NCBI GenBank assembly: GCA_026225475.1
Contig: JAMFSU010000151.1
Coordinates: 1 to 37,928 of the forward strand
DNA from: Duganella sp.
GTDB lineage: Bacteria; Pseudomonadota; Gammaproteobacteria; Burkholderiales; Burkholderiaceae_D
Direction of reading: 5' to 3'
Length of the DNA stretch: 37,928 nt
The notes under the pieces were generated by a model, which saw only the letters and a list, made by a program, of their open reading frames with translations, did no database searches and was not told the DNA's origin. Below, one piece after another: positions 18,753-27,347 of this stretch (the first letter of the stretch is position 1; each line of letters opens with the position of its first letter). A program made the position numbers and the translations under genes.

Positions 18753-19408
18753 GCCACTCCGAGGCCGCGGATCGCGAACGTCGATATGGAATTGGCGACT
18801 GCCATTTTTTCTTCTTCGCTTTGATCAGGGCGTGGGCGGTACCAGATCGTGGTCCAGTTCAGTGCACCGAAAAATGCCTTGACCACAATTTGCAGGTCCT
18901 GTGCAGGCGCCTGGCCTTCGCTCATGACTTGCTGGATCGAATCGCGGAACAGATTTTCGTATTGGTCGCGCAGCACCAATATTTCCGACAGCACTTCGCG
19001 TTGTGCGGCAGTGGTTTCGCCCGCCAGATGCATTTCCAGGCCTTGCACGGCAACACGCTGGTAGGGGAGATGGTCCATGATCACGGTAATGTGCGCCAAT
19101 GTCATGGCACGCAGCTTGTCGATAGCCGCTGGATGCGACAGGCTCGCAGCTGCTTGTACCGCTGCCAGATCCATTTCCATGCCACGCTTGTGTACATCGA
19201 AAAACAGATCGGCTTTCTTGCGATAGTGATGATAAATCTTGCCCTTGGTCGCACTCAGGATATCGGCAACGTCGTCGATGCTGGTTGCTGCATAACCTTT
19301 GGTCATGAATGCCAGGGCTGCAGCATCAAGAATTTCGCTACGTGGGTCCAAATCGTCTCCGGCAAATTCATTTGTTGTCGATGTGGGACGTAATGTGTCG
19401 ACGCTCAT
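18749..19408 (-). CDS. TetR-family transcriptional regulator
   Basis: This 219-residue protein has the TetR N-terminal helix-turn-helix at about residues 22-70 (ILDAAALAFMTKGYAATSIDDVADILSATKGKIYHHYRKKADLF). The C-terminal all-helical ligand-binding region resembles PaaR/FadR-type regulators of CoA metabolism. It lies between the dehydrogenase (start overlapping its stop as TAATG) and the ligase (4-bp overlap), so it is cotranscribed with them. It probably represses both arms of the divergon and responds to an acyl-CoA made by the ligase; the operator may be in the 747-bp divergent region. Confidence 0.9.
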   Translation of the reverse strand: MSVDTLRPTSTTNEFAGDDLDPRSEILDAAALAFMTKGYAATSIDDVADILSATKGKIYHHYRKKADLFFDVHKRGMEMDLAAVQAAASLSHPAAIDKLRAMTLAHITVIMDHLPYQRVAVQGLEMHLAGETTAAQREVLSEILVLRDQYENLFRDSIQQVMSEGQAPAQDLQIVVKAFFGALNWTTIWYRPRPDQSEEEKMAVANSISTFAIRGLGVA

Positions 19409-20577
19409 TATGCTTGCTCCTCATTGTTAAACTCAGCGTGAATCGCTCGTGCAAGTACAAGTCTCTGGATCTCCGAAGTACCTTCATAAATTTCGGTGGC
19501 ACGTTGATCCCGATACAGGCGCTCGACTAGCGAAGGTTTGACGAAACCTTCTCCCCCAAATACTTGAACACCGATGTCAACAGCATCGTGTGCGGCTTCA
19601 CTGCAGAACAGTTTGGCTTGCGCGCCGATGAGCGCAACATCCTTACCAGTATCAAAATTGCGAGCGGTTTCGTATGCCAACATTCTACCTGCTGATAAAC
19701 GAGTTGCGACATCGGCGAGTTTGAAACTGATGCCCTGATGTTCCACTAATGCGTGTCCGAATGTGGTTCTGACGACTGCGCGCCGAGCTGCTGCGTTGAA
19801 TGCTGCCAGTGCAATGCCATTCGATTGTGCCGCAACGACGACACGCCCGACATTGAGTGCTTCCAGTGCGAGCTTAAGTGCTTTTCCTGGTGGCGCGATC
19901 ATGCTCGATTGTGCTACCCAGGTGTCCAGTACGACGGTCGTATTGACGGTGCCGCGCATGCCCATCTTGTCTTCGCGCGCATCGTCGCGTACGCCGTCGG
20001 CGTCGGCGGCCACCATGAACGCTGCAATGCCGCGCCGGCCCAGGCCCACGGCGGTTTGGGCGAACACGACATAATACGCACACTCGCCGCCACCACCGAT
20101 CCAGCGCTTCTCGCCACGCAACCGCCAGCCGCCGTTTTCCGGCGTCGCCATGGTGCGCATGTTGGATGGATCGGAGCCGGCTTCCTGCTCGCTGAGTGCA
20201 AACGAAATCGCTTTGCGCTCGTGCACCAGGGCGCCGATATAAAAGTCTTTTTGTTGGTCCGTGCCGGCGCGCAGCAGCGGCAAGGCGCCCAATTGCAATG
20301 TGGCCACGATGCCGCTGGTGGAGGCGCACACTTGCGCCAATTCTTCAATGACGGCGCAAAATGCGCTCAGTGACGCGCCGCCGCCGCCAAACTGTTTGGG
20401 TATAAACATCGCCGCAATGCCGCTCTCGTGCAGCAATTCGACGTTTTCGCGTGGATAGCGCTGATCCCTGTCGATGGCAGCCGCTCGGGGTGCCAGATAA
20501 TCATGCGCAATCCGGCGTGCAATATCTCGCCAGACGCTCGCATCTGGCTCGAGCGGGGGGTCCCAAATAATCGCCAT
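19408..20577 (-). CDS. acyl-CoA dehydrogenase
   Basis: This 389-residue flavoenzyme desaturates an acyl-CoA at the alpha-beta position and passes electrons to ETF. Features: FGGGGASLSAFCAVIEELAQ, ISFALSEQEAGSD (substrate/FAD region), LRGEKRWIGGGGECAYYVV, and YEGTSEIQR near the C-terminus, which has the catalytic Glu of the short-chain group. Length fits the family. First gene of the left arm, overlapping the TetR start codon. With the ligase it implies activation and desaturation of a short or branched acid; the exact acyl chain cannot be read from sequence. Confidence 0.92.
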   Translation of the reverse strand: MAIIWDPPLEPDASVWRDIARRIAHDYLAPRAAAIDRDQRYPRENVELLHESGIAAMFIPKQFGGGGASLSAFCAVIEELAQVCASTSGIVATLQLGALPLLRAGTDQQKDFYIGALVHERKAISFALSEQEAGSDPSNMRTMATPENGGWRLRGEKRWIGGGGECAYYVVFAQTAVGLGRRGIAAFMVAADADGVRDDAREDKMGMRGTVNTTVVLDTWVAQSSMIAPPGKALKLALEALNVGRVVVAAQSNGIALAAFNAAARRAVVRTTFGHALVEHQGISFKLADVATRLSAGRMLAYETARNFDTGKDVALIGAQAKLFCSEAAHDAVDIGVQVFGGEGFVKPSLVERLYRDQRATEIYEGTSEIQRLVLARAIHAEFNNEEQA

Positions 20578-21324
20578 CGTCTCTCCATGTGGGCCATTGT
20601 GACGGCCTCCAGCTATTTTTTGAGCGGCTTGATCTTGATTCTATCGCGATCAATATACTAAGTGGTATCACGGAAGTCAATTAACTCAAAAGTACGTTCG
20701 TTCGTAATACTTTACACGTCGAAACAAGATCGTGCTCAGCATGTTGGTGTGGCGTGTGGTTTCATTTCTGTGTGGAAATGGTGTGTAAATAAATTTCGTC
20801 AAAAATATTCACGAATAAGAAGGTATTTCGCGAAGTCATTTTTATTGCTGGTGAATAAGTTTTGGTTGATTGTCGAGAAATAATGACAATTATAGGGGTG
20901 TGCGTTTTTCTTGGGCCGCAGAAAAGTGCGCTGATTCAACTCCGGACATGGGGTTAACGTAACTGCCGTTGATATTTCTGAGTAGCATCCTGATACTCGG
21001 AATCGTGTTGCTCATGACGATCGGACTAATCCTATTAGTTGATAAATTAACTGGATCGCCGGGAAAAATTTTCGATGAGTTGTTGTATTAATGGAGCGTT
21101 ATTTTCGAAAATTCTCATTCCTCCAAGTAGGTTGTTTCATATTGTCGTTCGCGGCGATGCCATCTGGTCCGTTGTCGTGACATCATCGCTTGAGGGAATA
21201 CGCAAACAAGCAGTGCCTGCTACCATCCCAACGGTGCAAGTTCACCAGCACCAAAAGTGTTTTGTGACGAAAATATCGAATCTATTGACGTCGGACATCC
21301 GGCCGTCTTTTCGCAGGAGAACCA
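20578..21324. promoter_or_regulatory. 747-bp divergent control region of the catabolic locus
   Basis: This AT-rich stretch lies between the dehydrogenase-led left arm and the lyase-led right arm. No ORF in it has family features or a good ribosome binding site. Two symmetrical elements stand out: an imperfect palindrome with CGTTCGTTCG at its centre at 20691-20711, which looks like a TetR-type operator, and ACTAAT-CCT-ATTAGT with perfect 6-bp arms at 21025-21039. The length is greater than promoters need; a small RNA or a lost gene cannot be excluded. Confidence 0.4.
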
Positions 21325-22242
21325 ATGATGCAATCCACATTAACCAGGCCTGTTCACCCAGGCGCTGTGATACGCCAGTTACTGGCACGCGGCGGTGCCA
21401 CGCCAATACCAGGTTGCTATGACGCGCTGGGTGCGTTACTGATCGAGCAGACCGGTTTTGCTGCTGCCTATATGACCGGTTTTTCGGTATCGGCCAGCCA
21501 TGGCAAACCGGATATTGGCCTTCTGACCATGGGCGACATGCTGCAACAGGCGCAACGTATTGCCGAAGCAGTTTCGATCCCGGTCATTGTCGATGCCGAT
21601 ACCGGCTACGGCGGCGCGGCCAATATTGCCGAAACCGTGCGCGCTTTCGATCGCGCCGGTATCGCCGGACTGCATCTGGAAGACCAGATCATGCCCAAAA
21701 AATGTGGTGCGATGGAAGGCAAGAAGCTGGTGTCGAGTGACGAAATGGCGCTGCGTTTGAAGGCTGCGCGCAGCGGTAAACTCAACGCCGACTTTGTCAT
21801 CATCGGCCGCACCGATGCGATGACCATCTACGGTTTGGAGGAGGTGCTGTTACGTTGCCAGGCCATGCAGCAAGCCGGCGCCGATGCCATCATGGTGCCA
21901 TCGCTGAGTACTCCAGAACAATTAGCGGCGGTGACTGCCAGCGTCAGTATTCCAGTGTTGTATGTGGCGGCTGAAACAGTGCGCCCGAGTTACACACAGG
22001 CGCAACTAGTGCAGGCCGGTTTTTCCGCTGCGCTCTATCCATTGAGCCTGATTCAAACCACCGTCAAGGCGCAGCAGGCGATGCTGCTGAGCATGCATGC
22101 CGCCGGTGACACCGTACATTTGCACGAGGGCATGCTGCCGTTCGCCGATGTTGGTCGCCTGGTCGGTGTCGAGCGTGCGGCTGCCTTTGATGTCTGGCTC
22201 AATGATCCGGCCAGCCTGCCGCACGACAAGCAAAGGAGCTGA
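21325..22242 (+). CDS. isocitrate lyase/PEP mutase-type C-C lyase
   Basis: This 305-residue TIM-barrel lyase of the PrpB/2,3-dimethylmalate lyase group begins with the usual IPGCYDALGALLIEQTGF. The Mg-binding part VDADTGYGG (about 89-97) is intact, followed by GLHLEDQIMPKKCG with the catalytic Cys127. In methylisocitrate lyases the motif is KRCGH; here the His is Ala (KKCGA). AGGAG is 7 nt before the ATG at 21325. It should split a substituted malate-like acid into two smaller acids, for instance pyruvate plus propionate if the substrate is 2,3-dimethylmalate. Four nt separate it from the LeuC-like gene, so product and substrate should be linked to the hydratase. Confidence 0.8.
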   Translation: MMQSTLTRPVHPGAVIRQLLARGGATPIPGCYDALGALLIEQTGFAAAYMTGFSVSASHGKPDIGLLTMGDMLQQAQRIAEAVSIPVIVDADTGYGGAANIAETVRAFDRAGIAGLHLEDQIMPKKCGAMEGKKLVSSDEMALRLKAARSGKLNADFVIIGRTDAMTIYGLEEVLLRCQAMQQAGADAIMVPSLSTPEQLAAVTASVSIPVLYVAAETVRPSYTQAQLVQAGFSAALYPLSLIQTTVKAQQAMLLSMHAAGDTVHLHEGMLPFADVGRLVGVERAAAFDVWLNDPASLPHDKQRS

Positions 22243-22245
22243 GCG

Positions 22246-23523
22246 ATGGCTGCCACGATGACGCAAAAAATCCTCGCGCGCGTCAGCGGCCGTGCAACTG
22301 TGAGGCATGGTGAAATCATCTGGGCTGTACCTGATCTGGTGACCGCGCCGGAAGTCTCGTTTGGCGCCTATGTCAAACGCATCCGCGAAATTGGCGTGAC
22401 CAAATTGGCGCGGCCGGAACGCGTCGCCGTGATCATCGATCACGAAGTGCCCGTGCATAGTGCCGCAGGTGCCGAGCGCAACAAGCTCACGCGGCAACTG
22501 GCGCAAGAACTTTCAGTGGGTCATTTCTTTGACGGCGAGGGCATTACCCATCCGCTGATGGTAGAGCGCGGCCTGGTGCAACCGGGCATGTTCGCCGCCG
22601 GAGCCGATAGCCATGCCCCCGGCCTGGGCGCCGTTGGCGCGTTGTCGGTGCCATTCGGTTTTGAAGTGGCGATGATGCTGGCGACCGGCCAGATCTGGAT
22701 GCAGGTGCCGGAAACCATCCGCGTGCGCTTGCACGGCGCCTGTCCCGCTGGCGTGGCAGCGCGCGACATTGTCTTGGCAGTGATGCAGCAGCTCGACGAT
22801 GAAGCCACCAGTTATCGTGTCATTGAATATCAGGGCGAAGGGCTGGCCAGTTTATCGGTGCCGGAGCGCATGACCATTTGTGGTCTGTGCGTCGATGCCG
22901 GTGCCAAGTCCGGTATCGCCACCAGCGATCAACGCTGTGTCGATTACCTGCATAGTCTCGGCATACCCGATGCGCAATTGTTGAGCAGTGATGCCGATGC
23001 TGAGTTTGCCATGACCATTGATCTCGATCTGGCGAGGTTGACGCCGCGTGTGTCGATTCCACCGTCACCCAATCATGTGCGCGAAGCACAGGCGATGGCC
23101 GACATCACGATCCAGCATGCCTATATCGGTTCCTGTGCTTCCGGATCGATTGAAGATCTCCGCGCCGCGGCCAGCATTTTGCGCGGGCGCAAGGTGCATG
23201 CGGGGGTCAATCTGCTGGTCATTCCAGCCACCCAGCGGGTGTTTCAGCAAGCGCTGCAAGAGGGCTTGCTGACTGAATTGACGCAGGCTGGTGCGACGAT
23301 TTCGCCCTCGACCTGCGGTCCCTGTTTCGGCGGCATTGCCCAGTTGCGGGCAGGTGAACGGCGTATCAGCACCAGCACGCGCAACGACCCGGGACGCATG
23401 GGCAGCCATGAAGCCGAAATCTTTCTGGCCAGCGCCATGACCGTGGCGGCCTCGGCGATTGCCGGACATATTGCCGACCCGCGCCAGTTTGCCGTTGGTC
23501 CTGACGACAGGAGTGCAGCATGA
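22246..23523 (+). CDS. aconitase-family hydratase, large subunit (LeuC/DmdA-like)
   Basis: This 425-residue large subunit of a two-subunit hydro-lyase has the three Cys ligands of the 4Fe-4S cluster at 297 (GSCASG) and 357/360 (TCGPC). Substrate-pocket regions are changed from the isopropylmalate isomerase pattern: GADSHAPGLGAVGAL replaces the common GDSHT..GA and GSCASG replaces GSCTNG. The length matches the HacA/DmdA type rather than the longer LeuC of leucine synthesis. It sits between a C-C lyase and the small subunit. A role in converting an unsaturated dicarboxylate to a malate derivative is likely; leucine synthesis is unlikely as no leuA or leuB is present. Confidence 0.82.
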   Translation: MAATMTQKILARVSGRATVRHGEIIWAVPDLVTAPEVSFGAYVKRIREIGVTKLARPERVAVIIDHEVPVHSAAGAERNKLTRQLAQELSVGHFFDGEGITHPLMVERGLVQPGMFAAGADSHAPGLGAVGALSVPFGFEVAMMLATGQIWMQVPETIRVRLHGACPAGVAARDIVLAVMQQLDDEATSYRVIEYQGEGLASLSVPERMTICGLCVDAGAKSGIATSDQRCVDYLHSLGIPDAQLLSSDADAEFAMTIDLDLARLTPRVSIPPSPNHVREAQAMADITIQHAYIGSCASGSIEDLRAAASILRGRKVHAGVNLLVIPATQRVFQQALQEGLLTELTQAGATISPSTCGPCFGGIAQLRAGERRISTSTRNDPGRMGSHEAEIFLASAMTVAASAIAGHIADPRQFAVGPDDRSAA

Positions 23524-24017
23524 TCACCAGCAGCGGCCGCGCCTGGAAGTTTTCCAGCGACATTTCCAGCGACCAACTGATCTCGGCGCGCCATGTGTTT
23601 GAATTCGATCCGCGCATGTTGCGGCATCACTTGCTGGCGGACGTACGTCCTGAGTTTGCGCAGCAGGCGCAACCGGGTGACGTGCTGGTGGCTGGGCGTA
23701 ATTTTTCGCATGGCAGCAATCATAGTCATCCATTTCTGGCGATGAAGGCACTCGGTGTCGGCTTGCTGTGCCGTTCGCTATCACGCGGACCGTTCCGGCT
23801 GGCGATTTTCATGGGCGTGCCGCTGTTGATGGTCAATAGCGAGGTACTCGACGCGATTGAGGATGGCCAGCAGCTCGATATCAATTTCAGTCTTGGCAGT
23901 ATCGTCAATGTCACGACCGGACAGCAGATGCAGGTGGCGCCGCTGGCGCCATTCTTGCAGGAAATCGTCGACGCCGGCGGCGGTCTTGAATATGTCAAAT
24001 CGACCTTGATGTCCTGA
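23520..24017 (+). CDS. aconitase-family hydratase, small subunit (LeuD/DmdB-like)
   Basis: This 165-residue swivelling domain overlaps the large subunit gene by 4 bp (ATGA). The family pattern is clear in FSSDISSDQLISARH, PGDVLVAGRNFSHGSNHSHP and AMKALGVGLLCRSLSRGPFRLAIFMGVPLL. In LeuD the substrate loop is GSGSSREHA; here residues 60-71 read RNFSHGSNHSHP, without the Arg-Glu pair and with three His residues. This loop contacts the substrate side chain in the family, so an unusual substrate is implied. Length agrees with DmdB-type subunits. Confidence 0.8.
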   Translation: MITSSGRAWKFSSDISSDQLISARHVFEFDPRMLRHHLLADVRPEFAQQAQPGDVLVAGRNFSHGSNHSHPFLAMKALGVGLLCRSLSRGPFRLAIFMGVPLLMVNSEVLDAIEDGQQLDINFSLGSIVNVTTGQQMQVAPLAPFLQEIVDAGGGLEYVKSTLMS

Positions 24018-24054
24018 TACCATTGTCGCTGTCTCACCGAAATGAACTGAACCG

Positions 24055-24885
24055 ATGCCAGCAACTACCAGCCCGAATCTTAGCCAGACCCAAAGCCCGA
24101 TCCAAGGCGCACAAATCGGCGCGGCTATCGTCGTCGAGGCGCTGGAAAAAACCTATGCGACACAGGATGGCGGTCAGGTGCAGGCGCTCGGTCCGCTCTC
24201 GGTGACGGTGCCGCAGGGCGGTTTCATGACCATCGTCGGGCCTTCCGGTTGCGGCAAGTCAACGCTGCTCAAGTTATTGTCGGGCCTGATTCCGCGCACG
24301 GCCGGTTCGATCAAGGTCAACGGAGAAGAAGTGCACGAACCGCATCGCGATATCGGCATGGTGTTTCAAACGCCGGTGCTGCTACCGTGGAAAACTGCCA
24401 TCGACAATGTCTTGCTGCCAGCCCGTGTGCTGGGCCTGCCGATGGAGCGCAGCCGCGCCCGCGCACAGGAATTGCTCGACATGGTGGGTTTGCGTGAGTT
24501 CCGCGGCCGCTATCCGCATGAGTTGTCGGGCGGCATGCAGCAACGCGTGGCGATTGCGCGTTCCCTGATTCACGACCCTTCGATTCTGATGATGGATGAG
24601 CCATTCGGCGCGCTCGATGCGATGACGCGCGAAGTCATGAATGTCGAATTGCTGCGCATCTGGCGCCAGGCCGGCAAAACCATCATCTTTGTCACGCACT
24701 CAATACCGGAGGCCATTTTTCTCGGCACGCAGGTGATGGTGTTGTCGAACCGGCCCGGCCGCATTGCCGATCTGGTCAACGTTGACCTGCCAGCCGAACG
24801 CAGTCTGGACATCATGTCGACCGATGCCTTCGGTGTGTTCAGCAAGCGCATACGCAGCCAATTCAATACACAAGGATTGATCTGA
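24055..24885 (+). CDS. NitT/TauT-type ABC transporter ATPase (SsuB/TauB group)
   Basis: This 276-residue cytoplasmic ATPase has Walker A GPSGCGKST, Q-loop VFQTPVLLPW, signature LSGGMQQR, Walker B LMMDEPFGALD and the switch His in FVTHSIPEAIFL, all intact. About 35 extra residues precede the domain. The start of the permease gene overlaps its stop codon by one base (TGATG). Its binding protein is encoded on the left arm of the locus. Confidence 0.92.
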   Translation: MPATTSPNLSQTQSPIQGAQIGAAIVVEALEKTYATQDGGQVQALGPLSVTVPQGGFMTIVGPSGCGKSTLLKLLSGLIPRTAGSIKVNGEEVHEPHRDIGMVFQTPVLLPWKTAIDNVLLPARVLGLPMERSRARAQELLDMVGLREFRGRYPHELSGGMQQRVAIARSLIHDPSILMMDEPFGALDAMTREVMNVELLRIWRQAGKTIIFVTHSIPEAIFLGTQVMVLSNRPGRIADLVNVDLPAERSLDIMSTDAFGVFSKRIRSQFNTQGLI

Positions 24886-25733
24886 TGGAACACATCCAAC
24901 CCGGCTCTGCCCAACTCCCGAGCGCCACCGCCGCGCGCCAGCCGCGCACCGGCTTCAACCTGATGCGTACGCTCAAGGCGCGCCCCGAACTGCTGCTCAT
25001 TCCCGGCCTGTTCGTGTTACTGGTGCTGATCTGGGAAGCCATCATTCATTATTTTGAAGTGCCGATCTATATCATGCCGGCGCCCTCCAATATCGCCCTG
25101 GCGCTGGTCAATGTCAGTTTTCTGGACAATGCACTGTATACATTGGGCGAAGCGATGTCGGGATTCTTGCTGGCGGCCGTATGCGGCCTCGTCATCGGTG
25201 GTTTGATTGCACAATTTCCGCTGGCGGAAAAAACCCTCTATCCCTATCTGATCGCCATTCAGACCACGCCCAAGGTGGCGGTGGCGCCGCTATTCATCAT
25301 GTGGTTCGGCTTCGGCATGACGTCCAAGGTGATCATTGCCGCGACGATTTCGTTTTTCCCGATTCTGGTCAATGTCATCAGCGGCCTGCGCTCGACCGAT
25401 CCGGCACGGCTGGAACTGATGCGCTCGCTACGCGCCTCCCGCTGGCAGATATTTACCATGGTGCGTTTGCCGGGAGCCTTGCCGATGATCTTCGCCGGAC
25501 TCAATATCGCCATCATCTTCAGCATCCTGGGTGCCATCGTCGGTGAATTTCTCGGTTCGCGCAAAGGCCTGGGCAATGCCATCATGCAGATGAACGTCAA
25601 TCTCGACACCGCCGGCGTGTTTGCCACCCTGTTTGTCTTGTCGGCCATCGGTGTCTGCCTGCATTTGCTGATGAGTTTCTTGCAGCGCAAAGCCTTGTTC
25701 TGGGCCGACAGTTCTCGGCTGCCAACGGTATAG
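24885..25733 (+). CDS. NitT/TauT-type ABC transporter permease (SsuC group)
   Basis: This 282-residue inner-membrane protein has about six hydrophobic segments and the binding-protein-dependent transport signature region RSTDPARLELMRSLRASRWQIFTMVRLPGALPMIFAGL, the cytoplasmic EAA-type loop that docks the ATPase. Last gene of the right arm. Together with the ATPase just upstream and the binding protein at 16217 it forms one importer. Confidence 0.92.
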   Translation: MEHIQPGSAQLPSATAARQPRTGFNLMRTLKARPELLLIPGLFVLLVLIWEAIIHYFEVPIYIMPAPSNIALALVNVSFLDNALYTLGEAMSGFLLAAVCGLVIGGLIAQFPLAEKTLYPYLIAIQTTPKVAVAPLFIMWFGFGMTSKVIIAATISFFPILVNVISGLRSTDPARLELMRSLRASRWQIFTMVRLPGALPMIFAGLNIAIIFSILGAIVGEFLGSRKGLGNAIMQMNVNLDTAGVFATLFVLSAIGVCLHLLMSFLQRKALFWADSSRLPTV

Positions 25734-25836
25734 CGCAGGCACTGCGCATGACGGAGAGGGGGTGATGCCGTTTTCGTTGAAACCTCTGTTGTTGGCGGCA
25801 ATGCCATGTTCGTAGCGCCACGCCAAAGCACCAGAC

Positions 25837-26190
25837 TTAAGGCAGGATTTCCAGCAGCTTCTCGACCGGACGACACAGCCGCGCACCGCGTGCAGTGACG
25901 ACGATAGGGCGGTTCATCAGCACTGGCTGCTCCAGCATCAGATCAATCAATTGCGCATCGCTCCATTTGGCATTGTCCAGATCCATGTCCTCGTAACAAG
26001 TGCCGCGACGGCGCATGAGCGCGCGTACCGGCTCGCCACTGGCGCTGATAATGCGCTCCAGGGTGGCGCGATCGGGCGGGGTTTTCAGATATTCGACGAC
26101 TTGCGGCGCGATACCGGCGGCGTGCAACATCTCCAGAACATTGCGCGAAGTGCTGCATTTGGGGTTGTGATAGATCGTGACATCGGGCAT
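25837..26190 (-). CDS. arsC: arsenate reductase, glutaredoxin-dependent
   Basis: This 117-residue ArsC has the catalytic Cys12 in HNPKCSTSRN and the three arsenate-binding Arg positions of the E. coli plasmid enzyme (PVRALMRRRG, LMNRPIVVT and ARLCRPVE). It reduces arsenate to arsenite with glutaredoxin. It is about 20 residues shorter at the C-terminus than the plasmid enzyme, as in chromosomal ArsC/YfgD types. No arsR, arsB or acr3 gene is adjacent, so it is an isolated gene and its role in resistance is uncertain. It is divergent from uppP. Confidence 0.85.
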   Translation of the reverse strand: MPDVTIYHNPKCSTSRNVLEMLHAAGIAPQVVEYLKTPPDRATLERIISASGEPVRALMRRRGTCYEDMDLDNAKWSDAQLIDLMLEQPVLMNRPIVVTARGARLCRPVEKLLEILP

Positions 26191-26397
26191 GGAATGCTCC
26201 CAAAGGTTACCAAGAACGAGAGCATAGCCGATCCACGCCGCACTGCGCCAGCGGCGGCGTTCTTAGGAAGAATCCGGGAGGAATTTATTCGTCAGCCCCC
26301 AACACACGCAAAAAACAGCAGTGGTCGCGCCGAACCAGTAAAATGCTGACTTCGCCCGGCCCGGCGCCGGCATTTTTGAACCCCTATTTCCCCCAGC

Positions 26398-27246
26398 ATG
26401 GACACCATACTCGCGCTCAAAGCCCTCATCATGGGCATCGTCGAAGGTTTGACCGAATTTTTGCCGATTTCCTCCACCGGTCACCTGATTCTGGCTGGCA
26501 GCTTGCTCAATTTCGCCAGTCCGGCTTTTCCCAAGGAAAAAGTCGATGTGTTCGAGATCGTAATCCAGGCCGGCGCGATTCTGGCGGTGTGCTGGGAATA
26601 CCGCGTCCGCATTGCCTCTGTACTGGGCGGTTTGTTTTCCGACCGCAAATCGCAACGGCTGGTGATCAACCTGATCATCGCTTTCCTGCCAGCGGCGATC
26701 CTGGGCTTGCTGTTCAGCAAAAAAATCAAAGCCGTGCTGTTCGCTCCGGTACCGGTGGCAATCGCCTTCATCGTTGGCGGCCTGATCATTCTGTGGGTAG
26801 AGCGTCATCAAAAGGGCCGTGTCAGCTATACCCGTATCGACTCGGTTGACGATATGACGCCGATCGATGCCTTCAAGGTCGGCTGCGCCCAGGCGTTTGC
26901 ACTGATTCCCGGTACCAGCCGTTCCGGTGCCACCATCATCGGCGGCATGCTGTTCGGCCTGTCGCGCAAGGCCTCCACCGAGTTCTCGTTCTTCCTGGCC
27001 ATCCCGACCCTGTTCGCTGCCACCATCTATTCGCTCTACAAGGACCGCGCCTTGCTGACCGCCGCCGATACACCGTTATTCACGATCGGTACAGTGGCCG
27101 CTTTCATCTCGGCGTTCCTGTGTGTGCGCTGGCTGTTGCGCTACATCAGTTCGCATGACTTCACGGTATTTGCCTGGTATCGCATCCTGTTTGGTCTGGT
27201 GATTCTGGGCACGGCCTACACCGGTGTCGTCGCCTGGGTAGAGTAA
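26398..27246 (+). CDS. uppP: undecaprenyl-diphosphatase
   Basis: This 282-residue membrane enzyme recycles undecaprenyl pyrophosphate for cell-wall synthesis and confers bacitracin tolerance. The first active-site motif [14 protein letters not shown] (residues 16-29) has both Glu residues and the His needed by the E. coli enzyme; the second, [11 protein letters not shown], supplies the Arg. About eight membrane segments are visible. The ribosome binding site is weak. A divergent paralogue follows 101 nt later. Confidence 0.95.
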   Translation: MDTILALKALIMGIVEGLTEFLPISSTGHLILAGSLLNFASPAFPKEKVDVFEIVIQAGAILAVCWEYRVRIASVLGGLFSDRKSQRLVINLIIAFLPAAILGLLFSKKIKAVLFAPVPVAIAFIVGGLIILWVERHQKGRVSYTRIDSVDDMTPIDAFKVGCAQAFALIPGTSRSGATIIGGMLFGLSRKASTEFSFFLAIPTLFAATIYSLYKDRALLTAADTPLFTIGTVAAFISAFLCVRWLLRYISSHDFTVFAWYRILFGLVILGTAYTGVVAWVE

Positions 27247-27347
27247 TAGGCCGTTAGGCCGTTTCGACATGCACATGTTGAACGGGTCACTCAGCGCAAC
27301 CGCACCGCATCGATGGTGATCGGGTTATTTAAACAGTAGAGGTAATT

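Noticed and set aside
20662..21422. Short open frames of 73 and 115 residues in the divergent region
   Set aside because: No ribosome binding sites, low-complexity or AT-driven composition, and no conserved-looking motifs; the second runs into the lyase gene in another frame.
22246..24017. Leucine biosynthesis leuCD
   Set aside because: No leuA or leuB nearby, the substrate loops differ strongly, and the pair is in an operon with a C-C lyase and an importer.
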